Assembly (NCBI GenBank): GCA_030600545.1
Contig: JAUVLV010000008.1
Coordinates: 1-57,791, forward strand
From: Candidatus Aegiribacteria sp.
Lineage (GTDB): Bacteria > Fermentibacterota > Fermentibacteria > Fermentibacterales > JCC-6
Direction of reading: 5' to 3'
Length of the DNA stretch: 57,791 bases
The notes beneath the pieces were generated by a model. The model was given only the letters and a program-made list of their open reading frames with translations. It did no database searches and was not told where the DNA came from. A program made the translations under genes and the position numbers. The first letter of the stretch is position 1. The number at the start of each line of letters is the position of its first letter. Below are positions 8,361-15,915 of this stretch, piece after piece.

Positions 8361-9671
8361 ATGAGCATGACTTACTATATCGATGTTTACGGCTGCCAGA
8401 TGAACGTTCATGATTCGGAGATTATATCCGGCATACTTGAATCGGAAGGATTTTCATCAACTGAAAAGCCTGAATCAGCGGATGTTATACTTCTTGTATC
8501 CTGTGCAGTCAGAGAACATGCTGAAACAAGGGTTCTGGGCAGGGCTTCCCAGCTGGGAGGTCAATGGAGAGATAGAAAATCGGGGAAACCCCTGATTGTT
8601 CTATGTGGCTGCGTTGCCCAGGAACACGGGAACAGCCTTTTCGCAAGGTTAAAGGATCTCGATCTTGTGGTAGGCCCCGACTGCTACAGAGATCTTCCCG
8701 CATTAATAAGGAATTCCGAAAGGGAAAGCGCCGTTGACTTCAGAGAGAGTGATTATACCGGAATAGAGCCGGTCAGAAAGGAATTTCCAAGGGCTTACGT
8801 TACGATTATGCGTGGTTGCAATAACTTTTGTTCCTACTGCATTGTGCCTTACGTCAGAGGGAGGGAACGGAGCAGGAATTCCGATTCAATACTGAGTGAA
8901 ATTGCTGCACTCTCCCGTAGCGGGTACGGTGAGATCACACTGCTCGGACAGAACGTAAATTCCTACCATGATGGAGATACCTCATTCTCCGAGCTTCTAC
9001 GGAAAGCTGCTTCGGCTGCGGGTAATTCATGGATAAAATTTGTTACCAGTCATCCCAAGGACCTCGGCAACGAAACTGTAAGTGTAATGGCTTCCGAAAA
9101 GAACATCTGCGAATACCTGCATCTGCCATTTCAATCGGGAAGCGATACTGTTCTCAGGAGGATGAACAGGGGATATTCAGTTCAGGAGTATCTTGACAGG
9201 ATTGCACTGCTCAGGGATGCCATGCCGGATATTGTGCTTTCAACGGATGTAATAACAGGATTTCCGGGGGAATCTGAAGCGGATTTTCAGAAGACAGTCG
9301 ACCTTCTTGAGAGTGTAAGATTCGATAACGCGTTCCTGTTCAAATACAGCGAAAGAACGGGAACGGCCGCATGCAGCCTTGAGAATCCTGTGCCGGAAGC
9401 GGAACGCCTTTCAAGATTGAATCATCTTCAGGAGCTTCAAAGAAAGATAACGGTTGAGGAATCGGGAAAGCTGATGGGAAAAACCCTGAGTATTCTTATT
9501 ACAGGGCCTGCAAAACAGCCCGGGCAGCAGGCCTCCAGAACTGAAGGCAACAGAATGGTTATACTGGAGGGTACGGATTTCAGTCCTGGAAGTTTTGTGG
9601 ATGTAAGGATAACAAGAGCTGATGGATGGACCCATTTTGGCGAACCTGTTGAAAACTCCGCTATCCGATGA
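8361..9671 (+). CDS. miaB: tRNA-2-methylthio-N6-dimethylallyladenosine synthase
   Basis: A 436-residue radical SAM methylthiotransferase that adds the 2-methylthio group to i6A37 of tRNAs. The N-terminal UPF0004 domain carries the auxiliary cluster cysteines (GCQMN, VSCAVRE, CGCVAQE). The radical SAM core has RGCNNFCSYCIVPYVRGRERSR, the MiaB hallmark with C-x3-C-x2-C, and a TRAM-like domain ends the protein. miaA, which makes its substrate, is also in this window at 39984. The glycosyltransferase gene overlaps its stop (ATGA). Confidence 0.97.
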   Translation: MSMTYYIDVYGCQMNVHDSEIISGILESEGFSSTEKPESADVILLVSCAVREHAETRVLGRASQLGGQWRDRKSGKPLIVLCGCVAQEHGNSLFARLKDLDLVVGPDCYRDLPALIRNSERESAVDFRESDYTGIEPVRKEFPRAYVTIMRGCNNFCSYCIVPYVRGRERSRNSDSILSEIAALSRSGYGEITLLGQNVNSYHDGDTSFSELLRKAASAAGNSWIKFVTSHPKDLGNETVSVMASEKNICEYLHLPFQSGSDTVLRRMNRGYSVQEYLDRIALLRDAMPDIVLSTDVITGFPGESEADFQKTVDLLESVRFDNAFLFKYSERTGTAACSLENPVPEAERLSRLNHLQELQRKITVEESGKLMGKTLSILITGPAKQPGQQASRTEGNRMVILEGTDFSPGSFVDVRITRADGWTHFGEPVENSAIR

Positions 9672-10663
9672 CATTCGTGAAGCACCTGGAGCGATGGGGC
9701 AGAAAAAGAACAGCAGCCATTCCCGGAGCTCTGCCGGACAGGGAAGAAGTTCTTCCCTCAGATCCATCCAGAATACTTGTAATAAGAACAGATAACAGAC
9801 TTGGTAACCTGGTGCTTCTGGAGCCACTGCTGAGGAGCGTCAGGAATAGATTTCCCCGGGCTGAGCTTGATATTCTTGCAAGCGATGTATTCTCCGAACT
9901 CCTTGAATATCAGGGATATAATGTAATAGAAATGGACAAGAAGGGGCAGATCAGAAATCCCGCGAGATTCGTCAGCCTTATTCGGAAACTCCGCAGCAGA
10001 TCGTACGATGTGGCAATCGATGCCGCGCACCCTCATTCGTTCTCCCTCTCAGGAGCGATTGGCACTGTTCTTTCGGGCGCAGGCTGCCGGATAAGCACAG
10101 ATGCTGGCGATTCCTCCGGATGGTATACGAATACTGTAGCCGAACCTCCCTTTGACTGGCACGAAAGCAGGGCTCTCCACTCGTTGGGCAGTGTCTGGGA
10201 CAGATGGCCTGCGTGGTCACCGCCAGAGCTTCATTTCAGCGATAAAGGAAAAAGAGACACCGCAGGCCTTCACGTAGGGGCAAGTGGAGACAAGAAATAT
10301 CCACTTGAACTCCTTGAGGATATTGTAGATAGAATATGCAGGAAGGTAATCCTGGAGATCTACTGGGGCAGCGAAGAGGAAAGAGAAATCGCTTTGTACT
10401 TGAGAAGCAGGCATCCTGTCGCAGTCATGCCTGAACTATCAGTTGTGGAATTGATAGAGAGAATTGCCGGGCTGAGATTGTTCATTACATCGGATAACGG
10501 GCCGATGCACATCGCTTCGGCTGTTTCAGTACCTGTGATAGCTCTTTTCAGAATAGATAATATGAAAAGATTCGCGCCTCTGTCGGAAGGTTCAAAAACC
10601 TTTTTTGCGAAGGAAGGACCGCGACCGGAAATAATTGCCGCAGCAGTTCTTGAAGCCTATTGA
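9668..10663 (+). CDS. Glycosyltransferase family 9 protein (heptosyltransferase-like)
   Basis: A 331-residue GT-B fold enzyme of the ADP-heptose:LPS heptosyltransferase type. The N-terminal Rossmann half starts with RILVIRTDNRLGNLVLLEPLLRS and continues through FPRAELDIL. The C-terminal half has the nucleotide-sugar site ITSDNGPMHIASAVSVPVIALF, the family's D-x-G-x2-H-x-A signature. The donor could be another ADP- or UDP-sugar; no other LPS core gene is adjacent. It overlaps miaB by 4 bases and converges on xseB with a 7-base overlap of the ends. Confidence 0.88.
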   Translation: MTFVKHLERWGRKRTAAIPGALPDREEVLPSDPSRILVIRTDNRLGNLVLLEPLLRSVRNRFPRAELDILASDVFSELLEYQGYNVIEMDKKGQIRNPARFVSLIRKLRSRSYDVAIDAAHPHSFSLSGAIGTVLSGAGCRISTDAGDSSGWYTNTVAEPPFDWHESRALHSLGSVWDRWPAWSPPELHFSDKGKRDTAGLHVGASGDKKYPLELLEDIVDRICRKVILEIYWGSEEEREIALYLRSRHPVAVMPELSVVELIERIAGLRLFITSDNGPMHIASAVSVPVIALFRIDNMKRFAPLSEGSKTFFAKEGPRPEIIAAAVLEAY

Positions 10664-10884
10664 TCTTCCATTCGTGATTTTTCCAGTTCGCTTAACACTT
10701 CCTGTACCGTGGTTTCAGTTGATGCCAGCCTTTCCCGGAGGCTCCTTATAAGATAAGCAGCCCGTTTGACCTTGATCTCAAGCTGATCTACAGGGCAGTC
10801 TTCCCGGCCTATTTCATCCACGAGTTGTGTCAATTCTTCCAGATCTTCTTCGTATGTTGTTTTCTTACTGTTGCTGTCAACCAT
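10657..10884 (-). CDS. xseB: Exodeoxyribonuclease VII small subunit
   Basis: A 75-residue, mostly helical protein with the XseB pattern YEEDLEELTQLVDEI...CPVDQLEIKVKRAAYLI. It binds XseA to form exonuclease VII, which degrades single-stranded DNA. GGAAGGA lies 7 bases before the ATG at 10884, inside the end of xseA (8-base overlap), so the two are translated together. Its 3' end overlaps the convergent glycosyltransferase gene by 7 bases. Confidence 0.92.
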   Translation of the reverse strand: MVDSNSKKTTYEEDLEELTQLVDEIGREDCPVDQLEIKVKRAAYLIRSLRERLASTETTVQEVLSELEKSRMEDQ

Positions 10885-12304
10885 TATCAGTCCTTCCCGG
10901 GATGATTTTTTCTGTTTTTGCCATCAGAGAACCATCCCTGAGTGTAACCTCTATCTTTTCCTTTATGGCTGTATCCTTGATACTCCGCAGCAGTTTTCCG
11001 TTCTTTCCGCGAACGGTAGCCCATCCCTTTCTGTAGAGTCTTTCGGGGTTATTTCCTTTTACAACTGCTTCAAGATTTTCAATTCGCATAAGACTAATTT
11101 CGAGTTTACGTAAAACGGATGAAGCAAGTTCCCATTCAAGTGAATTAAGTTCTTTGCCGAGCCTTCGGATGTTTCCCGTTTTCAGTACCTTTTCAAAGGA
11201 ATTCCCGCGCCTCTCAAGTCTTCCGGATGCCGCAGATATTGAAATTCCGGTACTTTTGACAAGCCAGTTCTGCAGCGTATTCATCTCCTGATTCTGGACA
11301 CTGAAAATCAGTCTGCCAGATCGGGATAGAACAGCGGCTACCGTTGAGAATCTTTCTCTTGCTGCCGCTGCACTCCTTGATGCTGCTCTGTGAAGAACAA
11401 CGGCAAGAGAGTCGATGTTACCAAGCAGATCCGCCATTCTGTTGACCAGAAAATCCGCTGCGTGTGTTGGTGTCTTTACACTGGTATGTGAAACAAAATC
11501 CGGAAGAGTGGTGTCGGTTTCATGACCTATGGCGGAGATAACCGGCCAGGGTACCTGTGAAATAACACCGGCTATATGTTCGTCGTTGAACCAGGCAAGG
11601 TCGGTTGATGAACCGCCTCCGCGGGTCAGTACAACAGCATCAATATCCGGAACCGTAAGCAGTCTGTTGAAGGAATCGATGACACCCTGTGTTGTACCAT
11701 TGCCCTGCATAGGGGCGTAAGCTGTATGTACACTGAAAGGGTACCTACTGTCTTTCAGCCCCTGTATAAAATCCTGCTCAGCCGCTGACCCATGGGCCGT
11801 TATCAGACCTACGTTCAGGGGAGCTATGGGCATAGCAAGCTCACCGTTCGCTTGCAGGATTCCTTCCTGTCTGAGTTTATCGACAAGCCTGCGAAGTCTC
11901 TTTGCCTGGTTGCCCATTGTCCAGGAGGGGTCGATATCATTTACTATCAGCTGGTATCTGCCGCCTTTGTCCCATAAGGTTATTCTGCCCTGAATTCTGA
12001 TGGTCATACCCTCGGTGAGCTGGAATACCTGTCCTTCCCTCGCGAAAGCTCTTACGATCGAGGGACGGCTGCCGGCGAAGAGAGCGCAGTCTATAACCGC
12101 AAGTGGCTGCCCCATTCCATCCAGTGATGGTTCCACCAGTCTGAAATAGGTATGTCCCCTGGCATTTGTCCCTGAGGTTTCTGCGATTTCTCCCCTGACC
12201 CATACAGGCCGTGGAAAAGCTGTAGAAAGGAGTTCCCCTACTCTTCTGTTCAGCGAGAGAACGGTGAAGTCAGATGATGCTTCAGAATACTCTGAGATGG
12301 TAAT
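10877..12304 (-). CDS. xseA: Exodeoxyribonuclease VII large subunit, non-canonical start
   Basis: Catalytic subunit of exonuclease VII. The N-terminal OB fold is visible as FTVLSLNRRVGELL, VWVRGEIAE and HTYFRL, then RIQGRITLWDKGGRYQLIV; the catalytic domain has GLITAHGSAAEQDF, DAVVLTRGGGSSTDL and ISAIGHETDTTLPDFVSHTSVKTPTHAAD. The first canonical codon (GTG 12136) lies inside the OB fold. The conserved reading continues upstream to an in-frame TGA at 12316-12314, with no ATG, GTG or TTG on the way. ATT at 12304 is the earliest near-cognate candidate and is used for the coordinate; CTG 12253 is another, but would cut off the FTVLS strand. The 5' part overlaps the secreted-protein gene upstream. 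Confidence 0.88.
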   Translation of the reverse strand: MTISEYSEASSDFTVLSLNRRVGELLSTAFPRPVWVRGEIAETSGTNARGHTYFRLVEPSLDGMGQPLAVIDCALFAGSRPSIVRAFAREGQVFQLTEGMTIRIQGRITLWDKGGRYQLIVNDIDPSWTMGNQAKRLRRLVDKLRQEGILQANGELAMPIAPLNVGLITAHGSAAEQDFIQGLKDSRYPFSVHTAYAPMQGNGTTQGVIDSFNRLLTVPDIDAVVLTRGGGSSTDLAWFNDEHIAGVISQVPWPVISAIGHETDTTLPDFVSHTSVKTPTHAADFLVNRMADLLGNIDSLAVVLHRAASRSAAAARERFSTVAAVLSRSGRLIFSVQNQEMNTLQNWLVKSTGISISAASGRLERRGNSFEKVLKTGNIRRLGKELNSLEWELASSVLRKLEISLMRIENLEAVVKGNNPERLYRKGWATVRGKNGKLLRSIKDTAIKEKIEVTLRDGSLMAKTEKIIPGRTDNG

Positions 12305-12662
12305 CCCCGCCGGTCTCAGCTATATCATGGATTATTATATAGGCTGTTCCGGTATAGGGTGCTGTAAGCACAATATCCTCAGTACCTTCGGTGGCACCTT
12401 CAGTTATAGCGAATTCCCTTGCGTACATGTAGTCTTCGAAGTAGGGCAGCTGAATGAATTCGTCGTAATCCATTTCATCAGAGGCTACGATTATGTCAAG
12501 GTCCATTCCATCTTCGAAATTCATGAGAACCCAGTAATCAAGCCCTTCCTCAAGGGTTATCATGTACATCGCTGTTGCGCCTCTGGCGATGGTGTCTTCC
12601 GCTTCAAGCAGTGGTAGCGGAGTTGATATTGAAGTTACAAGAATTAATAGAAATATAGTCAT
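12282..12662 (-). CDS. Small secreted protein, PPC-like domain
   Basis: A 126-residue protein with a signal peptide (MTIFLLILVTSISTPL) and an all-beta mature part rich in acidic and aromatic residues. The end, GTAYIIIHDIAETGGDYHLRV, resembles the last strands of bacterial pre-peptidase C-terminal (PPC) beta-sandwiches, which usually sit at the end of secreted enzymes; here the domain stands alone. AAAGGT precedes the ATG at 12662. Its last codons overlap the conserved 5' part of xseA, so the two are in one unit although their functions look unrelated. The PPC match is inference. Confidence 0.65.
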   Translation of the reverse strand: MTIFLLILVTSISTPLPLLEAEDTIARGATAMYMITLEEGLDYWVLMNFEDGMDLDIIVASDEMDYDEFIQLPYFEDYMYAREFAITEGATEGTEDIVLTAPYTGTAYIIIHDIAETGGDYHLRVF

Positions 12663-13523
12663 CTGTTACCTTTCATATGGTTTTATACACAATTCTACAA
12701 TATCCATAAGATTTGCAATAATCCTTCAACAGTCAAGTTTAGCGATTCTGTTCGGAATTATAATATTTGCAGGTCTTTTTTCTGTTTTTCAGTTTTTTTT
12801 CGTGTTTTATCACTGAATCGATTTCATTGTTCCGGGATTCCGGATTTTCCAATTCTCGAAATTCGGGAATATTTCCCTCATCGGTTTTTTTGTTTTCCTT
12901 CTCCATCTCCAGAATTTCGTTTTCAGACACACATGGATTTTTCAGGGGGGAGGCAAAAATCGAAAATTCATAAAAAATACGACAAAATTCGCTGTATCCA
13001 CTCTGTACAGTGTTATCTCTTGAGTGTAACCGGGGTGGTATACCACCTAACTCCCCATAAGAAGATGGAATGATTTTCATTTATCATGTTCCCGGGTACC
13101 GCATGACACGGATATGTGGGATTCATCCCACTGTTTGGTAAAAGCATTTTATTATTAAATTAAAATATAGTTAACGTCACAGATCTAAGAATCCGGAATG
13201 CAAGCACGCAATCCGTATATCTGATCACAGTGGAATTTATTACACATTGTTGTATTAGTAAGAATAAAACGACATATCTCCAACTGTCAGCGCTTGATTC
13301 TTCTGAATATCTGGGAGAATACCGGATGGTGGTATATCATATAACACTCCTTCTTATGAACAGTTATATATCTTAATAGGATTGAAATTACATATGATAT
13401 CTGGCCTTTTAAGAGTTCGAAAAAGTGCCGAAAATGTCATTTGCTTTACTAAAGAGCTCCATACTGGTATCTTTAGCTGAAGAAATTTCCTGAACTGGAA
13501 AAGCTGATTTGCATGGAGGAATC
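12663..13523. other. Long AT-rich intergenic region with palindromes
   Basis: About 860 bases with no convincing gene. The minus-strand frame at 12739-13080 (113 codons, K/E/N-rich) has no ribosome-binding site. Notable structure: a perfect 14-base palindrome, GGTGGTATACCACC (13034-13047); a 7-bp stem with a 2-base loop, GTGGGAT/ATCCCAC (13116-13131); and an imperfect second copy of the first element near 13321-13352. The stretch may hold the uridine kinase promoter and regulatory sites, or eroded mobile DNA. Confidence 0.5.
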
Positions 13524-15116
13524 TTGAAGAAGAAAAAGACAATTTTTAAAGGACAAACGATTGCGTACAAACTTCACAACGGAAGAATGGTATCACTGTC
13601 CCATGAAATTCCGAAAGATAATGTCATAGAAAAAATATCTGCAGGAACTGGAGAGGGCAGGGAGATCTACAGGAGAGGATTGATTCTGGCACTGGATCAG
13701 GCTGTGAAGAGGAAATTTCCCGATGCGCGGTTATGGGTCGAACATTCGATTTCTCTTGGATACAGGTGCAGGCTTTTAAACCGACCGGATATGACATCGG
13801 AAGAGATAGTGGAGCGGCTTACATGGGAGCTTGAGCGGATAGTCGAAGAGGCAATTCCTATTGAAACTGTTAAGTACGATCCGGATGATACCGATGATCT
13901 TCCAGATGAATTCCTTGAACTGGTATCATGGAGTTCAGGGAACAGGGCAATAAGGGGCAACGGACTGTGTGACAGTTGCGCGTTCGCAATGGGGCCATCC
14001 GTTCCGGATACGTCGTGGCTTACGAAATGGGAGTTGAAACCCCTTGAGAGAGATTTTGTACTGAGATTTCCCGGTTCAGCATCGTGGCCGGAAATAGACG
14101 TATGGGTTCCCAGAAAGAAGCTTAACAAGGAATTCGACCTTGAAGAGAAGCATATCTCACGCATGCGTGTTCAGAATATAGATCAGCTGAACAGGCGTAT
14201 AGAGGAGGATGGCGGCAGGCAGCTTGTAATAATGAGTCATTTCTACCAGACCTACAGGATGGTTCAGATAGTGCGGCAACTGAAGAGGGATTTCCCGGCA
14301 AGAAGGATAATAACGATCGCAGGCCCCTCTTCAAGCGGTAAAACTACATTTGCAAGGCTTCTGAAGACGTATCTGGTCGCGCAGGGCTTCGGCGCAAGAC
14401 TTATTAACGTTGACAATTACTTCAGAAACAGAACTGAAACCCCTGTGGATTCGCATGGAGAGCCTGATTTCGAATGCCTTGAAGCCATTCATACGGAGAT
14501 GTTCGGAGAGCATCTGGAACTGCTTCTTGAGGGAAAAGAGATAAAAATGCCCGAATTCGATTTTCATTCAGGGGTAAGACGCGATAATCGAACTCCTATA
14601 AGGCTTGGAGAGAGGGATTTTCTGCTGGTAGAGGGTATTCACGGGCTGAACGACGCACTTACGCCGGGCGTAGCTCCGGAATCGAAATTCAGAGTATACG
14701 CTTCAGCGCTTACGCAGCTTAACATCGACAGGATTACGAGGATGTCCACCTCTGACAGCAGGCTTGTAAGACGCATGGTGAGGGATAGTACCCAGAGAGG
14801 GTATTCAGCGGAACAGACCATTTCCGTATGGCCATCCGTGAAAAGAGGGGAGAGAAGGAACATCTTCCCATTCCAGGAAGGAGCGGATGCGATGTTCAAT
14901 TCATCGCTGCCCTACGAACTGCCCGTTCTGAAGAAGTACGCGGAGCCGCTTTTGAGAGAGGTTCACTACGATTCACCGGGGTACCATACTGCTACGAAAT
15001 TGCTGGATATACTGGACTGTGTAAGACCAATAGATCAGAATCTAGTTCCAATAACCAGTTTACTCATGGAATTCATCGGTGGCTCGATATTTAGTGAGAA
15101 TAAAAAAGAGAAATAG
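13524..15116 (+). CDS. Uridine kinase-like nucleoside kinase with ThrRS-like N-terminal domain
   Basis: A 530-residue two-part protein. The N-terminal half resembles the TGS and second additional domains of threonyl-tRNA synthetase (VSLSHEIPKDNVIEKI, then a segment with LWVEHSISLGY). The C-terminal half is a P-loop kinase of the uridine kinase/phosphoribulokinase family: Walker A GPSSSGKTTFARL, then NVDNYFRNR and a long PEFDFHSGVRR loop. This fusion is widespread and annotated as nucleoside kinase; the substrate is uncertain. TTG 13524 is chosen over TTG 13509 because GGAGGA lies just before it. It stands alone after a long leader region. Confidence 0.88.
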   Translation: MKKKKTIFKGQTIAYKLHNGRMVSLSHEIPKDNVIEKISAGTGEGREIYRRGLILALDQAVKRKFPDARLWVEHSISLGYRCRLLNRPDMTSEEIVERLTWELERIVEEAIPIETVKYDPDDTDDLPDEFLELVSWSSGNRAIRGNGLCDSCAFAMGPSVPDTSWLTKWELKPLERDFVLRFPGSASWPEIDVWVPRKKLNKEFDLEEKHISRMRVQNIDQLNRRIEEDGGRQLVIMSHFYQTYRMVQIVRQLKRDFPARRIITIAGPSSSGKTTFARLLKTYLVAQGFGARLINVDNYFRNRTETPVDSHGEPDFECLEAIHTEMFGEHLELLLEGKEIKMPEFDFHSGVRRDNRTPIRLGERDFLLVEGIHGLNDALTPGVAPESKFRVYASALTQLNIDRITRMSTSDSRLVRRMVRDSTQRGYSAEQTISVWPSVKRGERRNIFPFQEGADAMFNSSLPYELPVLKKYAEPLLREVHYDSPGYHTATKLLDILDCVRPIDQNLVPITSLLMEFIGGSIFSENKKEK

Positions 15117-15225
15117 GAACGCTACAGAAGGCCGGACGTAACTTCTGGTCACTTGTAGAATAGCATATTGTTAAATAAATTATAGCAATAGATATTTTAC
15201 TAGCTATTCAGTATAATCATTAATA

Positions 15226-15801
15226 CTATGGAAGAGTCATGAAGAGAAGCTTAATGTCACTCCAGCCTTCTTTTCCGGGGTCTGGATAATCCCACCACTG
15301 CCATACGTACCATTCTTCCATTGAATCCTGACGGCAGATGAACTCCGCAGTACCGTATGCGGGAGCGCTTGTTGAGTCATCAAGACCTATGAAAATTCTA
15401 AGATAGTAATCTCGAGGCAGAACAAGGGTAGCACCTGTGGTATCACCACTCCATGTGTATTGTTCAGAGCCTGATAAGGTAAGCCAAACCCGATCTATCT
15501 GATTGAACATTGATTGATGAATTTGCTCTTCAGTATCAAAATCCCAGCTGAGGGTATCTCCATTTGATTCGTAATAGAACACAAAATCGTGTCTGAAGCA
15601 GTGCATATAGCAGGACCAATTCTGTGAAACATAGGAAGTCTCAAAGTTTTCAATTAGCTTGTACACACTATCCACGGGGTCATGATATTCTGGTGGTAGA
15701 TCTGGTTCAGTTGGATTACAGGATAACATTACTATGGATACGGTAGCAATACAGGCAAATAGAATTGAAGGTGAAGTTCGATGATTTCTGTAAAAACTCA
15801 T
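15226..15801 (-). CDS. Lipoprotein, possible NTF2-like fold
   Basis: A 191-residue protein with a lipoprotein signal: a basic start, a hydrophobic core and the lipobox MLSC followed by N. The mature part (VYKLIENFETSYVSQNWSCYMHCF...) looks like the opening helix of an NTF2/SnoaL-like domain, with aromatic-rich strands later; this fold call is tentative. AAGGAGTCGATA precedes the ATG. It lies in the AT-rich block and is divergent from the C25 peptidase gene. Cysteines in the mature part suggest a non-cytoplasmic location. Confidence 0.7.
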   Translation of the reverse strand: MSFYRNHRTSPSILFACIATVSIVMLSCNPTEPDLPPEYHDPVDSVYKLIENFETSYVSQNWSCYMHCFRHDFVFYYESNGDTLSWDFDTEEQIHQSMFNQIDRVWLTLSGSEQYTWSGDTTGATLVLPRDYYLRIFIGLDDSTSAPAYGTAEFICRQDSMEEWYVWQWWDYPDPGKEGWSDIKLLFMTLP

Positions 15802-15811
15802 TATCGACTCC

Positions 15812-15839
15812 TTGTCGTATAATTGTACATTGTTATAAT
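15812..15839 (+). promoter_or_regulatory. Promoter candidate for C25 peptidase gene
   Basis: TTGTCG (15812-15817), a 16-base spacer and a perfect TATAAT (15834-15839), about 75 bases before the peptidase ATG. The AT-rich background makes chance matches more likely here. Confidence 0.35.
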
Positions 15840-15860
15840 TAGAAATATTGATTTGTGCAA
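15832..15860 (-). promoter_or_regulatory. Promoter candidate for AT-rich-block lipoprotein
   Basis: On the minus strand TTGCAC (15860-15855), a 17-base spacer, then TATAAC (15837-15832), about 30 bases before the ATG at 15801. It overlaps the plus-strand candidate at 15812-15839, so the divergent genes share one compact control region. Confidence 0.45.
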
Positions 15861-15915
15861 TAGGAAAAGTCTGCTCTTTTTAGTTAATCGAACAGTTTTA
15901 GAATGGAGGGGTAAT

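Noticed and set aside
12739-13080. 113-codon minus-strand frame in the long intergenic region
   Set aside because: No ribosome-binding site, biased K/E/N composition that simply reflects AT-rich DNA, and no domain pattern.
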